A stretch of DNA of 6,127 nt from Bacteroidota bacterium. GTDB taxonomy: Bacteria > Bacteroidota > Bacteroidia > Bacteroidales > Prolixibacteraceae. Where the stretch lies: contig JAEWME010000448.1 of NCBI GenBank assembly GCA_023393265.1, positions 1 to 6,127 of the forward strand, given 5' to 3'. The notes under the pieces are model-generated. The model was not told where the DNA came from. It did not search any database and worked only from the letters and a program-made list of their open reading frames with translations. Made by a program: the position numbers and the translations under genes. Shown in pieces: positions 1 through 5,472 of this stretch (positions are counted from its first letter, which is position 1; the number at the start of each line of letters is the position of its first letter).

Positions 1-240
1 CGGAAAAACAAACATCCGTTTGATTTCAACCGATTCTTCGTCGTATTTCTTAAAGGCGCCGCATCCAACAGGTTTATTGTCAACATAAACTACTACCACA
101 TGTTTAATCATGTCGACTTTGTTGTATGGGCGGTATTTGAGCTGAGCCTCACCGTTACGAATTAGCAGGTCTGCGTCGAGCGCTTCAATCAGCAGCTGAA
201 AGTCACTGTTTGAGCTGGTGGTTCGTAGATATTTGGTCAT
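1..240 (-). CDS. GNAT family N-acetyltransferase, N-terminal part (runs off left edge)
   Basis: Reading the minus strand from the ATG at 240-238 gives 80 uninterrupted codons to the window edge, so the 3' part is missing. The protein starts MTKYLRTTSS. Residues about 46-80 contain HVVVVYVDNKPVGCGAF followed by an acidic turn and VEIKRMFV. This is the strand-hairpin-strand core (beta2-beta4) typical of GNAT acetyltransferases, which move an acetyl group from acetyl-CoA to an amine. The family's acetyl-CoA-binding loop (R/Q-x-x-G-x-G/A) should follow the EIKRMFV strand directly and would lie just outside the window, so it cannot be confirmed. The gene is transcribed away from the YwqK-like gene. 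There is no signal peptide, so it is probably cytoplasmic. Substrate is unknown. Confidence 0.85.
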   Translation of the reverse strand, partial: MTKYLRTTSSNSDFQLLIEALDADLLIRNGEAQLKYRPYNKVDMIKHVVVVYVDNKPVGCGAFKKYDEESVEIKRMFVFP

Positions 241-266
241 AAGCTGTATTAATTGGATTTTTCAAT

Positions 267-274
267 CAAAAGTA
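267..274 (-). promoter_or_regulatory. Putative Bacteroidota -7 box for the GNAT gene
   Basis: On the minus strand these bases read TACTTTTG, a full match to the Bacteroidota -7 consensus TAnnTTTG, 26 bp upstream of the GNAT start codon. A TTTG lies further upstream (minus strand, 292-289), but the 14-nt spacer is shorter than the roughly 19 nt expected for a -33 box. Only the -7 element is well matched. Confidence 0.4.
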
Positions 275-319
275 ATTATTTCTTCTGCCAAATGGGGTAT
301 GATAGAACCAGCTAAAAAG

Positions 320-327
320 TAAATTTG
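320..327 (+). promoter_or_regulatory. Putative Bacteroidota -7 box for the ywqK-like/protease operon
   Basis: The sequence TAAATTTG matches the TAnnTTTG consensus exactly and sits 20 bp upstream of the ATG at 348. That would give a short leader of about 14 nt. No TTG is found at the expected -33 distance, so this rests on one box. It would drive the rightward block starting with the MORN-repeat gene. Confidence 0.4.
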
Positions 328-347
328 TAATAACTAAAGAAAAAGAT

Positions 348-1136
348 ATGCGAAGTTTGTTAGTTGTTTTATTTCTCTTGATTGGTGCGGGGCTCATGGC
401 CCAGAACGTGATTGATGTGAATGGTAAGAAACAGGGTTTCTGGGCAAAAAAAGACAAGGAAGGGCGACTGCTTTACCAGGGAACTTTTAAGGATGACAAA
501 CCAGTTGGTGAGATGAAGCGTTTCCATCCGAACGGCGTAGTGATGGCCATCTTAAATTATGCCGAAAATACGGATGAAGCCTCCGCGAAGTTATTTGACG
601 AGAAAGGAAAACTTATCGCTGAAGGTAAGTACAACGGGCAGAAGAAAGTTGGGGAATGGAAGTACATGGCAGATGCCAAAGTTGTTTTAACCGAAACTTA
701 CGAGAATGGACAGAAAGACGGTGTGAGCCGTCGCTTTTACAAAACCGGGGAACTGCTTGAAGAAGCCGAATGGAAAGGCGATAAACTTCATGGAACATAC
801 AAATCCTATTTCCTCGACGGAACGGTCTATCTGGAGTGCAATTACAACTCCGGAAAGCTCGACGGTGATTTTAAATCGCGGTTTGCAAGCGGAAAGCCCG
901 AGCTGGAAGCTGTTTACTCTGAGGGTTTGCGCGACCAGGAATGGAAATATTACCGGAGCGATGGAAAATTGCAGTATGTCCTGAAGTTCGACCATGGCAA
1001 ATTGCTGAATCCGGAGGTTCAGGACAGTGTTGAGCGGTCGCAGGAAAATGAATTTGACAACAATGGAAAGAATATCCCGGATCCGGAAAAATTTATGCAA
1101 AACCCGGAAGAGTACATGCGACTGATGCAGAACTAA
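348..1136 (+). CDS. Secreted YwqK-family MORN-repeat protein
   Basis: A 262-residue protein. It opens with a signal peptide: MR, a hydrophobic stretch LLVVLFLLIGAG, and a probable cleavage after LMA (residue 18) leaving an N-terminal Gln. From about residue 25 to 220 it is built of degenerate MORN-type units of 20-25 residues, with recurrent G-x-w, G-x-l and Y/F-x-x-G positions. Examples are GEWKY (102-106), LHGTYKSYF (147-155) and QEWKYYRSDGK (197-207). These place it in the family annotated as 'toxin-antitoxin system YwqK family antitoxin'. That name comes from a Bacillus gene and says little about an exported Bacteroidota homologue. The tail DPEKFMQNPEEYMRLM (245-260) resembles the ending I recall in related Bacteroidota proteins. 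MORN-like repeats usually act as binding scaffolds in or near envelopes; the ligand is unknown. The start is fixed by the signal peptide; the A-rich leader lacks a strong Shine-Dalgarno sequence. The protease gene begins 12 bp downstream, suggesting one transcript. Confidence 0.85.
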   Translation: MRSLLVVLFLLIGAGLMAQNVIDVNGKKQGFWAKKDKEGRLLYQGTFKDDKPVGEMKRFHPNGVVMAILNYAENTDEASAKLFDEKGKLIAEGKYNGQKKVGEWKYMADAKVVLTETYENGQKDGVSRRFYKTGELLEEAEWKGDKLHGTYKSYFLDGTVYLECNYNSGKLDGDFKSRFASGKPELEAVYSEGLRDQEWKYYRSDGKLQYVLKFDHGKLLNPEVQDSVERSQENEFDNNGKNIPDPEKFMQNPEEYMRLMQN

Positions 1137-1148
1137 AATTTAAATGAC

Positions 1149-2774
1149 ATGAAAATGAAGTTCTTTACGATATTGATTTTTTTATTTTCGGTTTCAGGAT
1201 TGATTGCCCAGGATTTGGTGAAAGACACCTATTGGATTAAACTGAAAGACAAATCCGGAACGCCCTGTCAGATTGAGCATCCTGAAGAATATTTGTCGCA
1301 AAGGGCCATTGACAGGCGTACCAGGCAGCACATATCCATCGATTCAACAGATTTGCCCGTTTCTCCCGTTTACCTCGATTCGCTGAAAAAAATGGGTTTC
1401 GATCTCGTGCATTCGTCCAAATGGCTCAATGGTGTGACTGCCAGGACCAATGACACGATTTTGGTTCAGGAGGCGGAAAAACTTTCGTTTGTAACATCCA
1501 TGCAACTCACCAAACATGGTGTTCACCAGAAATCAGCACTAAATAAATTCAATGAGTCCGACGATCCTTCAGCAAATTATGGAAACTCGTGGGCACAACT
1601 TATCCAGCTAAACGGACAGTATTTGCACAACAAGGGATTTCGGGGGAAAGGGGTTCAGATTGCTGTAATCGATGTAGGATTTTACCGTGTCGATAAAATC
1701 AATGCTTTCGATAGCATCCGGGCATCAGGCAGAATTCTAGGCACACGCGATTTTGTCGATCCTTTGGCAAATGTCTATGATCAGCATACGCATGGCATGA
1801 GCGTACTTTCGTGCATCGCCGGAAACATTCCCGGCACCATGCTCGGCACTGCGCCCGATGCCTCGTTTTACCTGATTCGCACAGAAGATGCGTCCTCGGA
1901 AAGCTTGATTGAGGAAGACAATTGGGTTGCCGGAGCCGAGTATGCCGACAGTGTTGGTGTCGATGTAATCAACTCTTCACTGGGTTACATGCAATTCGAC
2001 GATTCGTTGATGAACCACGTTTACGCCGACATGGACGGAAAAACAACGCGCATCACACAGGGAGCCAACATGGCCTTTCAGAAAGGTATTTTGGTGTTTA
2101 CCAGTGCCGGAAACGAGGGCAATTCCTTTTGGAGGCGCATCGTGGCTCCTTCCGACGGAACCGGGGTGATTGGTGTTGCGGCTGTTAATTCCAATGGTAT
2201 TCGGGCAGGATTCAGTTCTATTGGTCCCGCAGCCAGCGGAGCCGTAAAACCCAATGTGGCAGCAACCGGTTGGGGAACTTTTCTGATCACCAGCAGCCAA
2301 ACGTCGGGCACATCGAACGGAACTTCTTTTGCTTCGCCTGTTTTGGCCGGAATGGGAGCTTGTCTGCTTCAGGCAAACCCTGATGCCGATGTAAAGTTAA
2401 TTAAGCAGGCCATTGAGCAAAGCGCCAGCCAATATGCCACGCCTGATTCGCTGATTGGATATGGCATTCCTGATTTTGAGAAAGCCGACAAATTCATGAA
2501 ATATATTGCAGAGCAACTTTCGCAAAACAAAAACTGGAGAGCCTTCCCAAATCCCTTCAGCAATTCTTTAACGATTAAAAGCCTGGTGGCATTTCCCGGA
2601 GAAAAATACTACGCAAGGATATTTAATTTACTGGGAATTTGTGTGAAAGAAGCCGAAATTGCTCCTTCGGGAAACCTGGAGTTGAATAATTTGGCTACCT
2701 TTCCTGATGGTTTATATTTCCTGAAGATTGATTCAGGAACAACACAGGAAACAATCAAGCTGGTGAAGAAATAG
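1149..2774 (+). CDS. S8 (subtilisin-like) serine protease with T9SS type A sorting domain
   Basis: A 541-residue secreted endopeptidase. Residues 1-20 are a signal peptide (hydrophobic FFTILIFLFSVSGLIA, then Gln). Residues about 25-130 look like a propeptide, with YWIKLKDKSG and SQRAIDRR. The catalytic domain spans about 165-450 and shows the complete triad: Asp175 in IAVIDVGF, His215 in HTHGMSV, and Ser393 in GTSFASP. The oxyanion Asn322 lies in TSAGNEGN. The last ~80 residues, from WRAFPNPF (463-470) to DGLYFLKI and the basic end KLVKK, match a type A T9SS C-terminal sorting domain. The protein should therefore cross the inner membrane by Sec, cross the outer membrane through the Por/T9SS machinery, and be anchored or released with the tail removed. 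An ATG at 1144 is followed at once by TGA, so 1149 is the usable start; 1155 is a possible internal alternative. It lies 12 bp after the YwqK-like gene and 28 bp before xseA. Target proteins are unknown. Confidence 0.95.
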   Translation: MKMKFFTILIFLFSVSGLIAQDLVKDTYWIKLKDKSGTPCQIEHPEEYLSQRAIDRRTRQHISIDSTDLPVSPVYLDSLKKMGFDLVHSSKWLNGVTARTNDTILVQEAEKLSFVTSMQLTKHGVHQKSALNKFNESDDPSANYGNSWAQLIQLNGQYLHNKGFRGKGVQIAVIDVGFYRVDKINAFDSIRASGRILGTRDFVDPLANVYDQHTHGMSVLSCIAGNIPGTMLGTAPDASFYLIRTEDASSESLIEEDNWVAGAEYADSVGVDVINSSLGYMQFDDSLMNHVYADMDGKTTRITQGANMAFQKGILVFTSAGNEGNSFWRRIVAPSDGTGVIGVAAVNSNGIRAGFSSIGPAASGAVKPNVAATGWGTFLITSSQTSGTSNGTSFASPVLAGMGACLLQANPDADVKLIKQAIEQSASQYATPDSLIGYGIPDFEKADKFMKYIAEQLSQNKNWRAFPNPFSNSLTIKSLVAFPGEKYYARIFNLLGICVKEAEIAPSGNLELNNLATFPDGLYFLKIDSGTTQETIKLVKK

Positions 2775-2802
2775 GCAATCAGCTACGGAAAGTAAAGAGC
2801 AC

Positions 2803-4275
2803 ATGAACGACAGGCAGTTTACATTATACGAACTTCAGAACCAGGTAAAAAGTGCGCTGGACGACCAGTTCCCGTTGCCGGTTTGGGTGATTGCCGAGAT
2901 CAGCGAGATGACGGTGAACCGTAGCGGACATTGTTACCTCGAACTGGTTGAGACGACGGCAGGAACCGATGCAGTTGTCGCACGCTGCCGCGCAACCATC
3001 TGGTCGTTCACCTTCCGGATGCTAAAACCGTATTTCGAAACGACCACCGGGCAACCGTTCTCCAATGGGATCAAAGTACTGGTTCAGGCAAAAATTGAAT
3101 ACCACGAAGTGTATGGTTTCAGCCTGAATATTCGCGACATCGATCCGGTTTACACGCTGGGCGACCTGGCACGGCAACGGCGTGAGATCATTCGCCGACT
3201 CGAAGAAGATGGCGTACTTGATATGAACAAGGAGCTCGAAATGCCGCCGGTACCGCAAAAAATTGCGATCATTTCGTCGCCAACGGCGGCTGGCTTGCAG
3301 GATTTTCTCGATCAACTGCATAACAATCCGCACCGGTTTGTTTTTTATACCAAACTTTTCCCCGCGCTGATGCAGGGAAACGAAGCGCCGCGCAGTATCA
3401 TGAATGCGCTCGAACAGGTTTTTCTGTACGAGGATTGTTTCGATGTGGTGGTGATTATTCGCGGGGGAGGGGCGCAGCTCGATCTGGCTTGTTTCGACCA
3501 GTACGAACTGGCTTTTCACGTGGCGCAGTTCCCGCTGCCGGTTATCACGGGCATTGGCCACGACAAGGACGACACCGTCGTCGATCTGGTGGCGCACACG
3601 CGCATGAAAACACCAACGGCTGTGGCCGAGTTCCTGATTTCGGGCGCGCTTCGGTTTTCGCAGGAACTGGCCGAACTCGAACAACAGTTCACCCAACTGG
3701 TTGCCGATCAACTCGACGAGCACCGCGATCGCCTCAACGATGCTGCCGATCAGTTGAAAATGCAGGTAACCAGGCTCATCAGCGGACATCAAAACCGGCT
3801 TAATATTGCCGGCGTTCAGGTTGAAAACCTCACCGGATCTTTCCTGAAAAGTCAGGACAACAGGCTGAAGCAACTGACGACAGAGGCAAAAAACAAAACC
3901 AGCCGCTTTGTGACCCGGCAGGAACATCTGCTCGATTTTTCAGGAAATAAGCTGAATTTTGTTTTTAAGAGTCAGGTTCTGAAGAGCAAAAACCGGCTGG
4001 CACAAATTGAACAGTTGCTGAAAATCCAGGCAACAGAGCAAATCAGGCTGGAGAAGAAAAACCTGAGCGCCATGGCAGAAAAGCTGCGTTTGGTCGATCC
4101 GATGAACGTGCTGAAACGCGGTTATTCGCTGACTTTGTCCGGGGGTAAAATCGTAAAATCGGTGAGCGAAATTACGGTTGGTGCGAAACTCGAAACCCGC
4201 CTGGGCGACGGAACGGTGGAAAGCACGGTGGAGAAAAGGAGCCTCCCCCAAACCCCCTCACGGAGAGGGGGCTAA
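2803..4275 (+). CDS. xseA: Exodeoxyribonuclease VII large subunit
   Basis: A 490-residue catalytic subunit of exonuclease VII, which degrades single-stranded DNA from both ends to oligonucleotides together with XseB. Residues about 5-115 form the OB-fold ssDNA-binding domain (VWVIAEISEM, SGHCYLELVE). The nuclease domain follows, with IAIISSPTAAGLQDFL (155-169), IIRGGGAQLDL (218-228) and GIGHDKDDTVVDLVAH (250-265). By family knowledge the catalytic residues of E. coli XseA map to Asp167, Arg220, His253 and Asp256, all present. Residues about 285-425 are a long charged coiled coil, followed by the conserved LKRGYSLT (437-444) and a small C-terminal beta region. The natural end should be near VESTVEK (472-478). 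The last 12 residues, RSLPQTPSRRGG, and the stop come from a C/G-rich repeat overlapping the gene end. The start is set by the conserved N-terminus and is preceded by a purine-rich GGAAAGTAAAGAG. It lies 28 bp after the protease gene and ahead of xseB. Confidence 0.97.
   Translation: MNDRQFTLYELQNQVKSALDDQFPLPVWVIAEISEMTVNRSGHCYLELVETTAGTDAVVARCRATIWSFTFRMLKPYFETTTGQPFSNGIKVLVQAKIEYHEVYGFSLNIRDIDPVYTLGDLARQRREIIRRLEEDGVLDMNKELEMPPVPQKIAIISSPTAAGLQDFLDQLHNNPHRFVFYTKLFPALMQGNEAPRSIMNALEQVFLYEDCFDVVVIIRGGGAQLDLACFDQYELAFHVAQFPLPVITGIGHDKDDTVVDLVAHTRMKTPTAVAEFLISGALRFSQELAELEQQFTQLVADQLDEHRDRLNDAADQLKMQVTRLISGHQNRLNIAGVQVENLTGSFLKSQDNRLKQLTTEAKNKTSRFVTRQEHLLDFSGNKLNFVFKSQVLKSKNRLAQIEQLLKIQATEQIRLEKKNLSAMAEKLRLVDPMNVLKRGYSLTLSGGKIVKSVSEITVGAKLETRLGDGTVESTVEKRSLPQTPSRRGG
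4239..4273 (+). repeat. C-rich palindromic repeat, copy A (overlaps xseA 3' end)
   Basis: The element begins GCCTCCCCC (4241-4249), followed by a hairpin with 7-bp arms, CCCCCTC (4253-4259) and GAGGGGG (4265-4271), around an ACGGA loop. It ends at the xseA stop codon. A second copy in opposite orientation lies at 4342-4375. From memory, sequences of this form (CCTCCCCCAACCCCCTC-type plus a small hairpin) are scattered in many Bacteroidota genomes and translate as PQTPS/PNPL-RRG tails. The hairpin is followed by A residues, not T, so it is not a canonical rightward terminator. Confidence 0.75.
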
Positions 4276-4341
4276 AAAACACGGACGAGCAAATATTCAA
4301 TATCGAACAAAAGACAAAAGAATAACAACTAGCGGTACTTT

Positions 4342-4375
4342 CTCCCCCTCCATTGGAGGGGGTGGGGGGAGGCTT
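4342..4375 (-). repeat. C-rich palindromic repeat, copy B (inverted, just upstream of xseB)
   Basis: Read on the minus strand this copy starts AAGCCTCCCCCCACCCCCTCC and matches copy A with a few changes. On the plus strand the small hairpin is CCCCCTCC (4344-4351), loop ATT, GGAGGGGG (4355-4362), followed by TGGGGGGAGGC. GGGGGAGGC (4365-4373) is the exact reverse complement of GCCTCCCCC in copy A (4241-4249), so the two copies could also pair with each other across about 115 nt. It ends 15-16 nt before the xseB start codon. The G-tracts could support at most a two-tier quadruplex in the transcript. Confidence 0.75.
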
Positions 4376-4389
4376 CTAAAAGAATATCA

Positions 4390-4590
4390 ATGGCAACCAA
4401 AAAAGTAACTTATAAAGAAGCAATCAACGAGATTGAGGAAATTCTGGAGAAAATTGAAAATGAAGAATTGGATGTGGACGAACTGGCCGAGCAGGTTAGC
4501 CGCGTCTCGGCGCTGATTACCATCTGCAAGGAAAAGCTGCACAAAACAGAAGAAGAAGTGGAGAAGATTTTGAAAGATATGAACCAATAA
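4390..4590 (+). CDS. xseB: Exodeoxyribonuclease VII small subunit
   Basis: A 66-residue, highly charged helical protein (YKEAINEIEEILEKIENEELDVDELAEQ, residues 8-35, described here only by its heptad-like pattern) with the ending KTEEEVEKILKDM. This is the small subunit that binds the coiled coil of XseA in several copies and is required for exonuclease VII activity. Family members are usually 60-80 residues, so it is full length. It follows xseA by 114 bp, the usual order, but the gap is filled by two inverted hairpin repeats that may affect expression from a shared transcript. The leader AAAAGAATATCA is A-rich and typical of Bacteroidota. A reverse-strand open frame over the same bases is a shadow. 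Confidence 0.94.
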   Translation: MATKKVTYKEAINEIEEILEKIENEELDVDELAEQVSRVSALITICKEKLHKTEEEVEKILKDMNQ

Positions 4591-4626
4591 AACTCAGGCA
4601 AAGAGAAAGGCGAAGGCTTTATCGCA

Positions 4627-4715
4627 GTCCGTCACCTAAATGTGACGGCAAAGAATATGGACAGCTTCATCGGGAATACGCCATATTCTTTGCCGTTTGG
4701 CTTCAGCCAACGGAC
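4627..4715 (+). repeat. Three-hairpin structured repeat, copy 1
   Basis: About 89 bp between xseB and the nucleotidyltransferase gene. It opens GTCCGT and closes ACGGAC (4710-4715), which are mutually complementary. Inside are three hairpins. The first is CCGTCACC-TAAA-TGTGACGG (4629-4648, 7 of 8 pairs). The second is a perfect 15-bp stem of CGGCAAAGAATATGG (4646-4660) with CCATATTCTTTGCCG (4681-4695) around a 20-nt loop. The third is TTGGC-TTCA-GCCAA within 4697-4710. A second copy in the same orientation lies at 5182. The stems agree between copies and the central loop differs. No protein is encoded; it looks like a non-autonomous palindromic element of unknown mobiliser. Confidence 0.8.
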
Positions 4716-4783
4716 AGAAAATAGCTTTCTCTGCCGCGCGATTATATGTTGTAGTAAAGGAAAAATGATTAAACGTCAAAGTC

Positions 4784-5143
4784 ATGCTGCTGAAAAGTAA
4801 ATACAGGCAAATGCTACTCGATATCTTTTCCGGGGTTTCTGTTCCCATTGAAATTTGGGCATACGGAAGCAGGGTAAAAGGAACGGCACACGGCGGTAGC
4901 GATCTGGATTTGGTGGTTCTTACCCCGGATCGAAAAAAACTTTCGGCAGATATTTTGGCGGATCTGAGGGAAAAAATTCGAGAAAGCAATATCCCCATTT
5001 TGGTTGAACTGTTTGATTGGGCTCGGCTTCCTGAATCATTTCATAAGAACATCGACGCTTGTCATGAGGTACTTTTCAGCTTTTCGCTTTCTAAAGCACG
5101 CGAACCAGAACCTGAATACAAAAAAAAGAAGGACAACAAATAG
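4784..5143 (+). CDS. MNT-type nucleotidyltransferase domain protein (orphan, no HEPN partner seen)
   Basis: A 119-residue protein with the polymerase-beta-like minimal nucleotidyltransferase signature AYGSRVKGTAHGGSDLDL (26-43). It contains the GSR, Gly33 and the metal-binding pair Asp40/Asp42. The third carboxylate position, in ILVELFDWARLPESF (72-86), reads Glu75 where many relatives have Asp in VDLVDW. In HEPN-MNT (type VII) modules such proteins transfer AMP to a HEPN toxin and neutralise it, but no HEPN gene lies on either side here. The usual domain ends near VLF (96-98); the tail to 119 is Lys/Glu-rich and encoded partly by a run of eight A (5120-5127). The ATG at 4784 is the first in frame. 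An 11-codon frame from 4766 overlaps it and is probably chance. A weak -7-like TAGCTTTC lies at 4722-4729. The gene sits between two direct copies of a structured repeat, suggesting it arrived or could leave as a unit. Actual substrate unknown. Confidence 0.85.
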   Translation: MLLKSKYRQMLLDIFSGVSVPIEIWAYGSRVKGTAHGGSDLDLVVLTPDRKKLSADILADLREKIRESNIPILVELFDWARLPESFHKNIDACHEVLFSFSLSKAREPEPEYKKKKDNK

Positions 5144-5181
5144 CCTTGAATCTTCCGCCGCTGAAAAGAGGGGTCATAGCT

Positions 5182-5272
5182 GTCCGTCACATAAATGTGA
5201 CGGTAAAGAATATAGCGGCACTCCGCCGATTGAAGTTGTGCATATTCTTTGCCGTTTGGCTTCAGCCAACAG
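5182..5272 (+). repeat. Three-hairpin structured repeat, copy 2
   Basis: Same orientation as copy 1, starting 555 bp downstream of it. Hairpin 1 is a perfect 8-bp stem, CCGTCACATAAATGTGACGG (5184-5203). Hairpin 2 pairs GGTAAAGAATAT (5202-5213) with ATATTCTTTGCC (5242-5253), where a change from copy 1 turns a C-G pair into a T-G wobble. Hairpin 3 is TTGGC-TTCA-GCCAA (5256-5269). The central loop is 28 nt rather than 20 and contains its own small GCGG-CACT-CCGC hairpin (5215-5226). Weaker similarity to copy 1 extends about 12 nt to the left (ATAGCTGTCC against ATCGCAGTCC). Confidence 0.8.
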
Positions 5273-5331
5273 AGCCTCTTTATTTTTATTTCGTCTAAAT
5301 TATTGATCTGCGTACAGTAGAGAATCCCCGT

Positions 5332-5345
5332 CAATACTGGTATTG
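5332..5345. promoter_or_regulatory. Short perfect inverted repeat, possible operator
   Basis: CAATAC-TG-GTATTG is a perfect 6-bp inverted repeat with a 2-bp centre, about 128 bp upstream of the start at 5473. It is flanked by CCCCG (5326-5330) and CGGGG (5365-5369), which could extend it into a larger imperfect stem. Such dyads are often regulator-binding sites, but nothing else supports that here and chance is possible. Confidence 0.2.
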
Positions 5346-5472
5346 CGCTATTTTTCAGGTATATCGGGGTTGATAATTTGGCTGGTAATCAGGTGTTAAG
5401 CTGGTTTTTGTGGTTAACATGGTGTAAATTAGTAATACTTTAAATTATTAATTTTTCCAAAAAACAAACCCA

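Larger units (their letters stand above)
5144..5472. other. Gene-free stretch between the MNT gene and the 5473 gene
   Basis: This 329-bp region holds the second structured repeat (5182-5272), a T-rich tract right after it (5278-5291), and a small inverted repeat at 5332-5345. An AT-rich leader follows, with only imperfect -7 matches (TACTTTAA at 5436, TAATTTTT at 5449). Open frames crossing it on either strand lack recognisable domains and run through the repeat, so I call no gene here. The repeat's last hairpin plus the T-rich tract could act as a weak rightward terminator for the MNT gene, although 8 nt separate hairpin and Ts. Confidence 0.6.

Noticed and set aside
3022..3927. 301-codon open frame on the minus strand inside xseA
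   Set aside because: It is fully antisense to the strongly conserved XseA, has no recognisable domain and is rich in His/Arg/Gln as expected for a reverse-strand shadow of a G/C-rich gene.
4253..4271. Hairpin at the xseA end as an intrinsic terminator
   Set aside because: It is followed by CTAAAAAAC on the plus strand, with no T tract; it is better explained as part of a dispersed repeat.
4178..4408. 76-codon plus-strand frame bridging xseA and xseB
   Set aside because: It is out of frame with xseA, runs through both C/G-rich repeats and into xseB, and yields low-complexity sequence.
4387..4601. Antisense frames across xseB
   Set aside because: They mirror the heptad codons of XseB and have no independent support.
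4766..4801. 11-codon frame MIKRQSHAAEK overlapping the MNT start
   Set aside because: Too short and without a pattern; a leader-peptide role cannot be supported.
4636..4998. 120-codon minus-strand frame covering the repeat and the MNT gene
   Set aside because: Its 'N-terminal' part is antisense to the SDLDL motif region and its end is the repeat translated; nothing suggests a protein.
4627..5272. CRISPR-like or integron attC-like array
   Set aside because: There are only two copies separated by about 470 bp holding a gene, no regular spacers, and no attC core sequences (GTTRRRY/RYYYAAC pairing) or integrase are visible.
5004..5334. Frames on both strands crossing the MNT 3' end and repeat copy 2
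   Set aside because: They consist of out-of-frame MNT sequence plus translated repeat, a common source of false small proteins.
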